A stretch of 64,000 bases of DNA from an uncultured Opitutia bacterium (GTDB taxonomy: Bacteria > Verrucomicrobiota > Verrucomicrobiia > Opitutales > Opitutaceae), in assembly GCA_903896015.1 (NCBI GenBank), contig CAITWF010000027.1:62001-126000 (forward strand). The letters are read 5' to 3'. Shown here piece by piece: positions 16,917 through 25,572 of the stretch. Position 1 is the first letter of the stretch. Each line of letters starts with the position of its first letter. A model generated the notes under the pieces. It had not been told where the DNA came from, did no database searches, and saw only the letters and a program-made list of their open reading frames with translations. A program made the translations under genes and the position numbers.

Positions 16917-19900
16917 CCCTTTGGTCGCGCAATCCGCGCCCGATCGAGTGCCGCCGCGAGTTCATCGGTCTTAATCGGTTTGCTGATATAGTCGTCCATG
17001 CCGGCGGCGAGGCACACTTCGCGGTCGCCCTGCATCGCATTCGCCGTGAGCGCGATGATCCACGTACGCGGCCCGCCGGACGGCTCGCGCGCGCGGATTT
17101 GGCGCGAGGCTTCAAGCCCGTCCATTTCGGGCATCTGCACGTCCATGAGAATGATGTCGTAGCGCTGCCGCCGAACGGCCTCGATCGCTTCGTGGCCGTC
17201 GGCGGCAATGTCGGCGCGAAAGCCGAGTTTGCCCAGCATGAGCAGTGCGACCTTTTGGTTCACCGCGTTGTCCTCGGCGAGCAGCAGCCGCTCCGTCCGC
17301 GTCGCCGCCGCCGCCGCCGCCACCACAAACGGATGCTCGGAAATCGCCGCCGCCACCGTCGGCTCGTTCTTGAACAACGCCGCCAGCACCTCGAACAACT
17401 GCGCGGGCTTCGCCGGCTTAGTCAGGCGCGCCGCAAAAATTTCAAACTCCACTCCGGTTTCGCCCTGTCCAATCGAGGAGAGCAGCACGAGCGGCATTGA
17501 GATCGCATCGCGCAGCCGCCGGATTTCTTGCGCGAGCATGAGGCCGTCCATTTCCGGCATGTGCATATCGAGCACCGCGGCGTCGAACAACTGCCCCTCC
17601 CGCAGCCGCACCAGCGCCTCGCGCCCCGTGGCGATTGCCGTGACCTCCATGCCCCAGCTCGCACCGACATCCGCGAGGATGCGGCGGTTGGTGGCGTTGT
17701 CATCGACCACCAGCAGTCGCCGGCCGGAGAGATTCGCCGCACCGGCCGTGGTCCAAGCGCGCGGCTTGCTCGGGCAGGGCTCGACCGCGATCGTGAAATG
17801 AAAGGTCGAGCCGCGGCCGAGCTCACTTTCGACCCACATCCGCCCGCCCATCAGCTCCGCGAGCCGCTTGCTAATCACGAGCCCGAGCCCGGTGCCGCCA
17901 AACTTGCGCGTCGTCGACGTGTCGACCTGCGAGAACGATCGGAAAAGTTTTTCACGCCCCTCCTCGGAAATGCCGATGCCCGTGTCGCGCACGGCGAAGG
18001 CCAACTCGATGCGCCCCTCCCCGCCAGCTTGCGCCTGCACGCCCAGCATCACCTCGCCGCGCTCGGTGAATTTCACCGCGTTACCCAGCAAGTTGACCAG
18101 CACCTGCCGCAACCGCGTCGGATCGCCGCGCACAAGCGTCGGCACGCCATCCGCCACCTCATAAAGCAGGTCGAGCCCCTTTTCGGCGACCCGCGGTGCG
18201 AGCAGATCGAGCGCGGCCTCGACGCACTCGCGCACCGCGAACTCTGTGTTCTCCAGCTCCAGCCGGCCCGATTCGATTTTGGAAAAATCCAGGATATCAT
18301 TGATAATCGTCAGCAGCGAATCACCGCTGTGCCGGATCGTCTCGACGTAGTCTTGCTGCTCGGGGCTGAGCTTCGAATCGAGCAGCAGCGAGGTCATGCC
18401 GATCACGCCGTTCATCGGCGTGCGGATTTCGTGGCTCATCATCGCGAGGAACTGGCTCTTCGCGACATTCGCCGCCTCCTTGGCCACGCGCAACTCGTCC
18501 GCCTGATTCTTCTGCGCTGTGATGTCCACTACCGTCGAAAGATCCACGTGGCTGCCGTCGGCATAGCGCTTGCGCTCGAACTCCACCACCACCCACACCG
18601 TCGCACCGTCGAGCCGCACGTAGCGTTTCTCGATCGAGAATCGATCGATCGCGCCGGACTCGAGTTGCGCGCGCAGTTCGCGCTGGCGCGCCTTCTCGGC
18701 CGGATGACTGATCCGATCGAAGATGCCCGGCTCTTCGACCTGCGCCCGCGTCAAGCCGCAGATGCGCAGGTGGGCCTCATTGATCAACCGCACCGGGGCT
18801 CCGTGCACCGGCGTGAAACGCCACGACACGCCGACCGGCATCGCGTCGAAAATAAACCGGAAGCGCTCTTGCTCGCGCGCCGTCTCTGCCTGTGCCTTTT
18901 TCAAATCGGTGATGTCGACGAGGGTCGTCACTTCGAGCGGCACCGCTTCCGCGGTGTCAACATGCAGCGCCGTCGACATCACGGCCCACACCACGCGTCC
19001 GTCGGGCCGCAGGTAACGCTTCTCCAGCGAAAAATGCGTGATCTCGCCGTGGTAGAGCTGCTGAAGCAGCGCGTGTTGCTTCACGGCATCCTCGGGATGG
19101 GTGATCTTAAAATAGTTTTCGGTGTTCTTCGCGTCCGCCGCACTCACGCCCGTGATCCGTTCGTGCGCGGAGTTGACGAGCCGTGTGCTCGCATCGCGCC
19201 CGTGCATCCACGAGATCCCGATCGGCGCCTGCTCGAAGATGAAGCGAAACTGCGCCTCCTTGCGCGCGAGCTCCGTCTGGAAGCGATGGCGCTCGGTGAC
19301 GTCGAGTTGCAACGCGACGAAACCCGAGGTCACACCGGAATCGTCGCGCAACGGCTGGACATCAAGTTCGATCCAACGCTGCCCGCCGGACTTCGTGTAA
19401 TTCAAGATTTCCCCTTTGAAAGCCCGGCCGGCGTCCGCGGCTGCATTGATTTCGGCGAGCACGTGCACGTCGGTGTCCGGGCCGTGCAACACTTCACTCG
19501 GGCGGCGGCCCTTCACCGCGCCGAGCGTGTGTCCGAAGATGCGCGTGAAACTCTCATTGACCCACTCGATGGCCCAGTCGGCGTCCATAATGACCACAGA
19601 ACTCGCCGTATGGCTCGCCACCAGGGCGAGGCGGCGAGTGGTGACGTTGGCCTGCACAAGCTCGCGGGTGGCATAGCCCGCCGCTTCGAGCGCCCGCGCA
19701 CGTGCACCCACGAGCAGCCAGGTAAAAGCCGCCCCACCGACACTCATGATCAGCCCGCCGGCCAGCAGCACAGGGGCGAGCCACGAGTTGCCTCGTTCCG
19801 CAAACGTGTCAGTCGTGCGCAGCCGCAGCAGCCATGTGCGGCCGAAGATCGGCACAGTCAGCGTTGTCGCAAGGGCCCCCTCCTGATTCGCCAACACGTG

Positions 19901-20740
19901 AGGCCAGTGCGCGTCGTCGAAACGCAGCAAACCGTCCTGATCGAATAGGACCGTCTCAGCATCCGCCTTATTGTCGTCAAACGCCTCGAAGTCCACCTGC
20001 CCTTCCGTCGCCTCGGCCACGCCTCGCAGAAGCCAGTCGAACCGCAGCGACGCATAAATCCAGCCGCGCAATGCGCTCACCCGGCCGGCCTCGTCCGCCG
20101 GTTCGCCGCCTTTGTAGACCGGTAGAAACAGCAACCCGCCGATCGCCGTCTTGTCCCCTGCAATTACCTCAAGTCGATGCGTGATCGTCGGCAGTGCCGT
20201 GCGCATCGCCACATCGGCCGACGACCGCCGCCGACCCGTCGGACTCGCGGCAAGATCGATGCCGAGGGCCCCCCGATTTTGTGCGAACGGCTCAAGATTC
20301 GTGACCACATAGGCCCACGGGTCCTTGCCATCGCGCTGCGCCTTGAACTCCTTCTGACCGAGAACACGCACGCGCGATTCAAGCGCCCCAAGCTGCCCTC
20401 GCTCGACCCGCTGGATGATCCCAATTCCCAGCACGCCGCGGTCAAAAAAGCGCGACTCCGACGCCACGAAGCCCGCCCACTGGGCCGCCGGCATCTCCGC
20501 CGCCGATTCCATCAGCGCCCGCCCGCCATACAGCGTCTGCACGGCGGCCTGAAAGCGCGAATTCACCGCCATCAGCACGCGTTCCTGCAACCGTTCAAAT
20601 CGCGCCGCATCCTGCCGCTGTAGCTCCCGTCGGGTCGCCTGCCAGCTCACGATCGCCGCGACCGCTCCCGCCGCGAACACCAACCACGGCAAGGCCCGGC
20701 TGCGGCGGCGAGGAGGTGGTTTGGAGTCCGGGCCTGACAT
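16913..20740 (-). CDS. CHASE-PAS hybrid histidine kinase with two receiver domains
   Basis: A 1275-residue multidomain sensor. After a transmembrane helix (about 19-36), residues of about 60-300 form a CHASE periplasmic domain ([29 protein letters not shown]), then a second helix near 325-350. Three PAS/PAC modules follow: [35 protein letters not shown] and [16 protein letters not shown]. HisKA is [19 protein letters not shown] and HATPase boxes are [18 protein letters not shown] and [13 protein letters not shown]. Two receivers end the protein: [10 protein letters not shown]...[11 protein letters not shown] and [11 protein letters not shown]...[14 protein letters not shown]...YISKPI. There is no Hpt domain, so phosphorelay to a separate Hpt is likely. 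It is adjacent to, and co-directional with, lpxB. Confidence 0.93.
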   Translation of the reverse strand: MSGPDSKPPPRRRSRALPWLVFAAGAVAAIVSWQATRRELQRQDAARFERLQERVLMAVNSRFQAAVQTLYGGRALMESAAEMPAAQWAGFVASESRFFDRGVLGIGIIQRVERGQLGALESRVRVLGQKEFKAQRDGKDPWAYVVTNLEPFAQNRGALGIDLAASPTGRRRSSADVAMRTALPTITHRLEVIAGDKTAIGGLLFLPVYKGGEPADEAGRVSALRGWIYASLRFDWLLRGVAEATEGQVDFEAFDDNKADAETVLFDQDGLLRFDDAHWPHVLANQEGALATTLTVPIFGRTWLLRLRTTDTFAERGNSWLAPVLLAGGLIMSVGGAAFTWLLVGARARALEAAGYATRELVQANVTTRRLALVASHTASSVVIMDADWAIEWVNESFTRIFGHTLGAVKGRRPSEVLHGPDTDVHVLAEINAAADAGRAFKGEILNYTKSGGQRWIELDVQPLRDDSGVTSGFVALQLDVTERHRFQTELARKEAQFRFIFEQAPIGISWMHGRDASTRLVNSAHERITGVSAADAKNTENYFKITHPEDAVKQHALLQQLYHGEITHFSLEKRYLRPDGRVVWAVMSTALHVDTAEAVPLEVTTLVDITDLKKAQAETAREQERFRFIFDAMPVGVSWRFTPVHGAPVRLINEAHLRICGLTRAQVEEPGIFDRISHPAEKARQRELRAQLESGAIDRFSIEKRYVRLDGATVWVVVEFERKRYADGSHVDLSTVVDITAQKNQADELRVAKEAANVAKSQFLAMMSHEIRTPMNGVIGMTSLLLDSKLSPEQQDYVETIRHSGDSLLTIINDILDFSKIESGRLELENTEFAVRECVEAALDLLAPRVAEKGLDLLYEVADGVPTLVRGDPTRLRQVLVNLLGNAVKFTERGEVMLGVQAQAGGEGRIELAFAVRDTGIGISEEGREKLFRSFSQVDTSTTRKFGGTGLGLVISKRLAELMGGRMWVESELGRGSTFHFTIAVEPCPSKPRAWTTAGAANLSGRRLLVVDDNATNRRILADVGASWGMEVTAIATGREALVRLREGQLFDAAVLDMHMPEMDGLMLAQEIRRLRDAISMPLVLLSSIGQGETGVEFEIFAARLTKPAKPAQLFEVLAALFKNEPTVAAAISEHPFVVAAAAAATRTERLLLAEDNAVNQKVALLMLGKLGFRADIAADGHEAIEAVRRQRYDIILMDVQMPEMDGLEASRQIRAREPSGGPRTWIIALTANAMQGDREVCLAAGMDDYISKPIKTDELAAALDRARIARPKG

Positions 20741-20793
20741 CGGCGCGCAGACGAAAACGCAAATGCCGCGCGTTGGCTACACCGCAATTACCT

Positions 20794-21960
20794 TCAACCC
20801 GCGAACTGGCGCGCGACCCATTCCGCCGCCGTTCCGCTCGCCGGCACGCTTAACAACGCCCGCAACCGCATCGCTTGCTCCGCCGTCCGCGCACGCCGCG
20901 CCGGATCGTCGATGCTTGCGCGCAACTCCGCCGCCAGTGCCGCCGGCTTGGCCGCGCCCTGGATAAACTCAGGATACATCGCTTCACCCAAGAGCAGATT
21001 CGCGATGCCGAGATACTCAACCTTCACGAGCAGGCGCCCGAGCAGATACGTCAGCGCATCCGCCCGATACGCGATCGCTCCGGGGATTCCGGCGAGCGCG
21101 CAGTGCATCGACATCGTCCCGCTGGACGTAAGCACTCCCGCCGCCGCGACTGGCTCGCCCGCACGCTGCAGCCGCACATCCGGCGGCATGGCAATCGATT
21201 GCAGCACCCTGAGAATCTCGTCGCTCGGATAGATCACGGTCGCGCTCACCGCGTTTTTCCGCGTCCGCGCAAACTCCGCAAATGCCCGCAGCAACACCGG
21301 AAAAATCCGCCGCACCGCCGAGGCCCGGCTCCCCGGCAGAAGCAGCACCGGCCCCGCCGGATCGAATCTCACCGGCGCAACGTAGTCCGAAGCGACGAAC
21401 GGATGCCCGACGAATTCGACCGGCAGCGCGGTGTCCGCGTAAACCTTCGGCTCGAACGGAAAAATCGCCGCGAGACCATCAAGGTGTTTCGCCATCTCAA
21501 ACCGCCGCCCCGCGCGCGACGCCCAGATTTGCGGACTGATGTAGTAAAGAGTCTTTGTCGGTCCGCCCGCTTTCGCCGAAAATCCGCGCTCAAACAAACC
21601 GCGCGCGATCCGCAGATTGAGCCCCGACGAATCGACAAAGCACACCGCCCGCGGCTGGTGCGCCCCTACCCACCGCACGACCTCGGCGATCAACGCGCGG
21701 TAGAACGAAAACTTCTTCAGCACTTCACCAAACCCGAGCACCGACCGCGCCGTGAGATCGACGAGCAACTGCGCGCCCGCCGCCGCGAGCCACGGCCCAC
21801 CGAGCGCCGCGACTGCGAGAGCCGGTTGCTTCGCTCGCAGTTCGCGCACCATCCGCGCCGCGTGCTCGTCGCCCGAGTGCTCTGCCGCGACGATCAACAA
21901 GTCGACGCGTCCCGCCGTCGGCGGCTGCAAACGAAACGGCAACTGTTTTGGCTCAATCAT
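20794..21960 (-). CDS. lpxB: lipid-A-disaccharide synthase
   Basis: A 388-residue GT19 glycosyltransferase that joins UDP-2,3-diacylglucosamine and lipid X. Family landmarks: LIVAAEHSGDEHAARMV (LxxGExSGD variant), ALGGPWLAAAG, VLGFGEVLKKF, CFVDSSGLNLRIAR, YYISPQIWASRAGR, AIFPFEPKVY, FVGHPFV, LLLPGSRASAVRR, and LTSSGTMSMHCALAGIPGAIAYR near the end. It shows that the organism makes an LPS-type outer membrane. It is downstream of, and probably co-transcribed with, a Gfo/Idh/MocA oxidoreductase, separated by an inverted-repeat element. Confidence 0.93.
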   Translation of the reverse strand: MIEPKQLPFRLQPPTAGRVDLLIVAAEHSGDEHAARMVRELRAKQPALAVAALGGPWLAAAGAQLLVDLTARSVLGFGEVLKKFSFYRALIAEVVRWVGAHQPRAVCFVDSSGLNLRIARGLFERGFSAKAGGPTKTLYYISPQIWASRAGRRFEMAKHLDGLAAIFPFEPKVYADTALPVEFVGHPFVASDYVAPVRFDPAGPVLLLPGSRASAVRRIFPVLLRAFAEFARTRKNAVSATVIYPSDEILRVLQSIAMPPDVRLQRAGEPVAAAGVLTSSGTMSMHCALAGIPGAIAYRADALTYLLGRLLVKVEYLGIANLLLGEAMYPEFIQGAAKPAALAAELRASIDDPARRARTAEQAMRLRALLSVPASGTAAEWVARQFAG

Positions 21961-21966
21961 GGTTTG

Positions 21967-22026
21967 GCCACTGAGTCACAGGGACACGGAGGAAAAACAT
22001 TCTCTGCGGCTCCGTAACTCCGTGGC
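21967..22026. repeat. imperfect inverted-arm intergenic element (copy B)
   Basis: Arms 21967-21991 and 22002-22026 pair at about 17 of 25 positions (GCCACTGAGTCACAGGG... against ...CTCCGTAACTCCGTGGC). The element fills the gap between the oxidoreductase gene and lpxB, within what is probably one transcript, where it could act as an attenuator or RNA-processing site. Confidence 0.55.
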
Positions 22027-23006
22027 TAATTTGCTTTCCGAATCTGCTCCGTGATGGCGATCGCCACCTCGAGCGCGCTCTTCCCGAGCGCCGCGCCAAC
22101 CTTCGGCTGCTTCGCCTCCTTCACCGCTTCGACGAAACTCGCCAGTTCCAGCGCCAGCGGCTCGCCCTTCTCGATCGGAATCTCCTTCACCGGAATCGCC
22201 GAGAGATCGCCCGCCTTTAAGAGTCCGATTTTCATCTTCAGCCCGTAGGCGATGATGTCGCTCTTCTTCACGAGGTGACCCGCCTGGTTCATGAAATCGA
22301 GCGAAAGGTAGGCGTCGCCCTGAAAGATTCGGATCTCGCGCGCCTTCTTCGTGCTCATCCGGCTCGCGCTGAGATTGGCGACACAGCCGTTCACGAACTG
22401 GATGCGCGCATTCGCGATGTCCTCGCTCTTCGAGAGCACCGTCACACCCACGCTGTCGATCTTCGCGATCGGCGATTTCACGAGCGCAAGCACGATGCCG
22501 ATGTCGTGGATCATCAGATCGAGCACCACGCCGACTTCGGTGCCACGCGGCTGATAGGGAGCAAGCCGCTCCGCGGTGATGTAACGCGGCTCGTCGATTT
22601 CCTTTTCGAGAAAACTCATCACCGGGTTGAAGTGCTCGATGTGTCCGACCTGCACCACGCAGCGCTTCGCCAGCGCCGCCGCGAGCACGCGTTCCGCCTC
22701 TTCGAGCGAGGCGCAGAGCGGCTTTTCGATGAGCAGGTGGCAGCCCTTCGCGAGCAGGGGCAGCGCGACCTGCTCGTGCTTGTCCGTCGGAACGACGATC
22801 GAAACGGCCTCACAGTTGGTCGCCAGCTCGTCCAACGTCTGAAAACGCCGACAGTTAAACTTCGCGCAAATTTCCGCCGCACGCGCGTCGCTCGTCTCGA
22901 AAATGCCCGCGAACTCGACGCCGGGGAGTGACGTGTAGATCCGCGCGTGGTGCTGTCCGAGCGACCCGACACCGACGACGCCGCATTTGAGCTTGGGCTT
23001 TGCCAT
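22026..23006 (-). CDS. Gfo/Idh/MocA oxidoreductase, candidate UDP-GlcNAc 3-dehydrogenase
   Basis: A 326-residue NAD(P)-dependent oxidoreductase. The ATG at 23006 (MAKPKLKCGVVGVG) puts the Rossmann motif GVVGVGSLGQHHARIY at the N-terminus. EKPLCASLEEAERV is the conserved EKP motif with its catalytic Lys, and VVLDLMIHDIGIVLALV holds the active-site D-x-x-x-H-D-type residues. No signal peptide. It lies immediately upstream of lpxB. In Acidithiobacillus ferrooxidans, gnnA (same superfamily, UDP-GlcNAc 3-dehydrogenase) lies between lpxA and lpxB, so a GnnA-like role in making amide-linked lipid A is plausible. No GnnB transaminase is visible here, so the function is inferred. Confidence 0.82.
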   Translation of the reverse strand: MAKPKLKCGVVGVGSLGQHHARIYTSLPGVEFAGIFETSDARAAEICAKFNCRRFQTLDELATNCEAVSIVVPTDKHEQVALPLLAKGCHLLIEKPLCASLEEAERVLAAALAKRCVVQVGHIEHFNPVMSFLEKEIDEPRYITAERLAPYQPRGTEVGVVLDLMIHDIGIVLALVKSPIAKIDSVGVTVLSKSEDIANARIQFVNGCVANLSASRMSTKKAREIRIFQGDAYLSLDFMNQAGHLVKKSDIIAYGLKMKIGLLKAGDLSAIPVKEIPIEKGEPLALELASFVEAVKEAKQPKVGAALGKSALEVAIAITEQIRKAN

Positions 23007-23130
23007 GCCGCCGACCGTAGCGGTGGGCGGGAGCGCGGCCATAAAAATCTCCGCGCGCTCTAGGGTAGTTAGTCCACCGTTTTCGATTGGCCGCAGACGG
23101 ATAATCTCGGACTATCGCGATCTTCTCTCG

Positions 23131-23607
23131 ATGCGCCCCTCCGTCCTTTTGCGCTACTCGCCACTCACGGTCGCCGCCGTCGGCACCCTGATCGCAGTGC
23201 TCGAGTCCGTCGCCATCGCGCTGTTCGCGTTCTGGCTCATTGAGCTGCCCGCGGCAAAAGTGTTCAACGCCCTCGTGATCACCGTTCTTTGCCCCACCCT
23301 CATCGCGCCCCCGATGATTTATTTTCACTGCCTTGCCGTGCACCGCGGCGAGCGCGCCCGGCAGGAACTCGCCGTCGCCAACGAAAAGCTCGAAGCGGCT
23401 CTGCGGGAAGTGCGCGAGCTCACGGGTCTGCTGCCGATTTGCGCGTGGTGCCACAAGGTCAGGGAGGACGACGGCTATTGGACTAAGGTGGACGCATTCC
23501 TGCAGAGCCACACCCGCGCGGAAATCACCCACAGCATCTGTCCGGACTGCTCGGAGCGGGTGTTCCCAAAAATACCGCTGACACCTACGCCAGACTGCCC
23601 GCCGTGA
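23131..23607 (+). CDS. small membrane protein with a CxxC...CPxC motif
   Basis: A 158-residue protein. Starting at ATG 23131, two hydrophobic segments (about 15-40 and 47-68) are followed by a predicted coiled coil (RARQELAVANEKLEAALREV), then GLLPICAWCHKVREDDGYW and ITHSICPDCSERVFP. The C-x2-C...C-x2-C block with its conserved Trp is the same signature seen at the C-terminus or between domains of many PAS, GAF and response-regulator proteins; here it is on its own behind a membrane anchor. It may bind a metal or FeS centre. The function is unknown. The last 23 bases overlap the converging lolD. Confidence 0.7.
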   Translation: MRPSVLLRYSPLTVAAVGTLIAVLESVAIALFAFWLIELPAAKVFNALVITVLCPTLIAPPMIYFHCLAVHRGERARQELAVANEKLEAALREVRELTGLLPICAWCHKVREDDGYWTKVDAFLQSHTRAEITHSICPDCSERVFPKIPLTPTPDCPP

Positions 23608-24238
23608 GCATCAGCTGCCGGCGCGTCTTGGCTGCATGCGAGGCATTGTGGGTGACCAACGCGAGCGCCGTGGCCGTGTCCCGGCACAGCCCGAGCAACA
23701 GTTCGATCACCGCGTCGCCCGTGCGCTCGTCGAGATTGCCCGTCGGCTCGTCGGCGAGAATGAGCTTCGGCGAATTCATCAGCGCCCGCGCCACCGCCAC
23801 GCGCTGGCGCTCGCCACCGGAAAGCTGCGCGGGCAAGTGCGTCGCCCGTTCCGCGAGCCCCACTCTCGCGATCAATTCTTTCGCCCGCGCGCGCTCCACT
23901 GCGCCCGGGGCACCGATCATGCGAGCGGCCATAAGCACATTCGCGAGCGCATCGATTTCGGGAATCAGGTAAAACGACTGAAATACCATCCCGAGAAACT
24001 TCGCCCGCGCGTCGACATGCACCGACGCGCCGGCCCATGCGAGTTCACCGCCATCGGGCGAATCGAGCCCCGAAAGCAAGTTGAGCAGCGTCGACTTGCC
24101 CGAGCCCGACTCGCCGCGAATCGACACGCTCTCGCCCGCGGCGATTTCCAAGTCCACGCCGCATAGCACCTCGATGCGGCGATCACCGCTCACGTAGCTC
24201 TTGGAGAGCCGGCGCGCGCTAAGGATGGGTTCACTCAC
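23585..24238 (-). CDS. lolD: LolD-type ABC transporter ATPase
   Basis: A 217-residue ATPase. Walker A is GESGSGKST (42-50), the Q-loop is FQSFYLIPEIDALANV, the ABC signature is LSGGERQRVAVARAL, Walker B is LILADEPTGNLD, and the switch His is in LVTHNASH. The length and the ERAT..LPAQLSGGE wording fit the LolD/MacB group. The gene overlaps the end of the permease gene by 8 bases, so the two form a unit that would release lipoproteins from the inner membrane for outer-membrane targeting. Confidence 0.9.
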   Translation of the reverse strand: MSEPILSARRLSKSYVSGDRRIEVLCGVDLEIAAGESVSIRGESGSGKSTLLNLLSGLDSPDGGELAWAGASVHVDARAKFLGMVFQSFYLIPEIDALANVLMAARMIGAPGAVERARAKELIARVGLAERATHLPAQLSGGERQRVAVARALMNSPKLILADEPTGNLDERTGDAVIELLLGLCRDTATALALVTHNASHAAKTRRQLMLTAGSLA

Positions 24239-25475
24239 TGCGAAGCGCCTCCACGGGTTTGAGTTTCGCTGCGCGCCACGCGGGCAGCAATCCGGCGAGC
24301 GTTGAAATCCCGATCGAGCCGATGATCGTCGCGACCAAATAAGCCGGATCGGTGTAGGCCGGCAGGTGGCTGAACTGATAGAAACGCAGCAGCGCCGCCT
24401 CGCTTTGCGTCAGCTTCGTGAAGACATGGACGATGTCGTCGCGAAAATGCAGCACGCCAAAGCCGAGCCCGAGGCCGACCATAGTACCGCAGACGCCGAT
24501 GAAGAATCCCTGGAAGCAAAAGCACGCCGCCACCTGCCGCGGCTTCGCGCCGAGTGCGCCGAGCAAACCGATCTCGCGCGTCTTCCGCACGACCGAGATG
24601 AGCAGCGAACTCGTCACGGAAAACGCCGCCACGACCACGATGAACATCAGGAGAAAAAACATCATGTTCCGCTCGAACTGCAGCACGAAGAGAAAGTCCT
24701 GGTTGATTTCGATCCACGAGCGGGCGCGCAGGTGAAGCGACGCCGGCAACGCGGCGTTGATGCGATCGGCCATCGCATCGGCGTCGAGGCCGGGCGCGAT
24801 CTTCAGGTTGATGCCGTGGACCGCGCGGCCGAGCCCGTAGAGATTCTGCATCGCGCGCAAGGGCACGAGTGCGACGGAGCCATCGAGCGCCTGATGGCCG
24901 AATTCAAAATAGCCGACCACGCGCAACTGGCGCGGCAGGAGCACCTCGTCCCCCTTCGACATTTTCAATTTTTCGAAGGCGAGCGGCGTATAGACTTCGA
25001 CCGTGTCGCCCACCCGCGCCCCGAGCGAGATCGCGAGCTGCGAACCCAGAATGATCGAGTCGTCGTCGAGCGCGGCGAGCGCCCCACCATGCACGTATTG
25101 CTGAAGCGGGATCACGTTCGTGATGTGATTCACGTCGATGCCCTGCATGCCGGGAAACTGCGGCTTGAGGTTGAAAATGACCATCACCGCGCCTTCGGCG
25201 AACGGCGTCGTCGCCAGCACGCCGGGAATTTTCATCAACTGCGCCTGCACCGCCGCCGGGTCAGCGATGAGCCCGTCCCCGCGCACCTGCACATCGCCCT
25301 GCGTGTCGACCGTCATCTCGCGAATCTTGTGGCCGAAACCGCCCATCACGCTCGACGAGATGATCAACACCGCCACGCCGAGCGACACGCCTAGGATCGA
25401 GATCGCGGTGAAGAACGGAAACCGCCGCCCGGTCGGGAAAAGCTGTTTTAGGGCAAGATAGAGATACCAAGGCAT
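24231..25475 (-). CDS. LolC/LolE-type lipoprotein-releasing permease
   Basis: A 414-residue protein with the FtsX/MacB-like topology: an N-terminal transmembrane helix (FFTAISILGVSLGVAVLIISSSVM), a periplasmic domain of about 230 residues, and three C-terminal helices. LGVSLGVAVLI, PLQQYVHGGALAALDD and VVAAFSVTSSLLISVVRKTREIGLLGALGAKPRQVA are typical of LolC/E. Only one permease gene is present, so it probably works as a homodimer (a LolF-like arrangement). It sits between lysS and lolD in one minus-strand series. Confidence 0.9.
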   Translation of the reverse strand: MPWYLYLALKQLFPTGRRFPFFTAISILGVSLGVAVLIISSSVMGGFGHKIREMTVDTQGDVQVRGDGLIADPAAVQAQLMKIPGVLATTPFAEGAVMVIFNLKPQFPGMQGIDVNHITNVIPLQQYVHGGALAALDDDSIILGSQLAISLGARVGDTVEVYTPLAFEKLKMSKGDEVLLPRQLRVVGYFEFGHQALDGSVALVPLRAMQNLYGLGRAVHGINLKIAPGLDADAMADRINAALPASLHLRARSWIEINQDFLFVLQFERNMMFFLLMFIVVVAAFSVTSSLLISVVRKTREIGLLGALGAKPRQVAACFCFQGFFIGVCGTMVGLGLGFGVLHFRDDIVHVFTKLTQSEAALLRFYQFSHLPAYTDPAYLVATIIGSIGISTLAGLLPAWRAAKLKPVEALRSE

Positions 25476-25488
25476 GGCGGACTATTTA

Positions 25489-25557
25489 CCACGAAGGACA
25501 CGAAGCTCACGAAGAAGATACATGGAAAAGTCTTCGTGTCCTTCGAGCACTTCGTGG
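25489..25557. repeat. inverted-arm intergenic element (copy C)
   Basis: The strongest of the three such elements. Arms 25489-25515 (CCACGAAGGACACGAAG...) and 25531-25557 (...CTTCGAGCACTTCGTGG) match at 22 of 27 positions around a 15-base loop. It fills the gap between lysS and the Lol permease, downstream of lysS on the minus strand, and could terminate or attenuate transcription. Confidence 0.65.
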
Positions 25558-25572
25558 GGAACCTGAATTGCC

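Noticed and set aside
17528-19948. An 806-codon plus-strand frame across the CHASE hybrid kinase
   Set aside because: It has a His/Arg/Asp-rich composition without domains and is antisense to clear PAS, HisKA and HATPase motifs.
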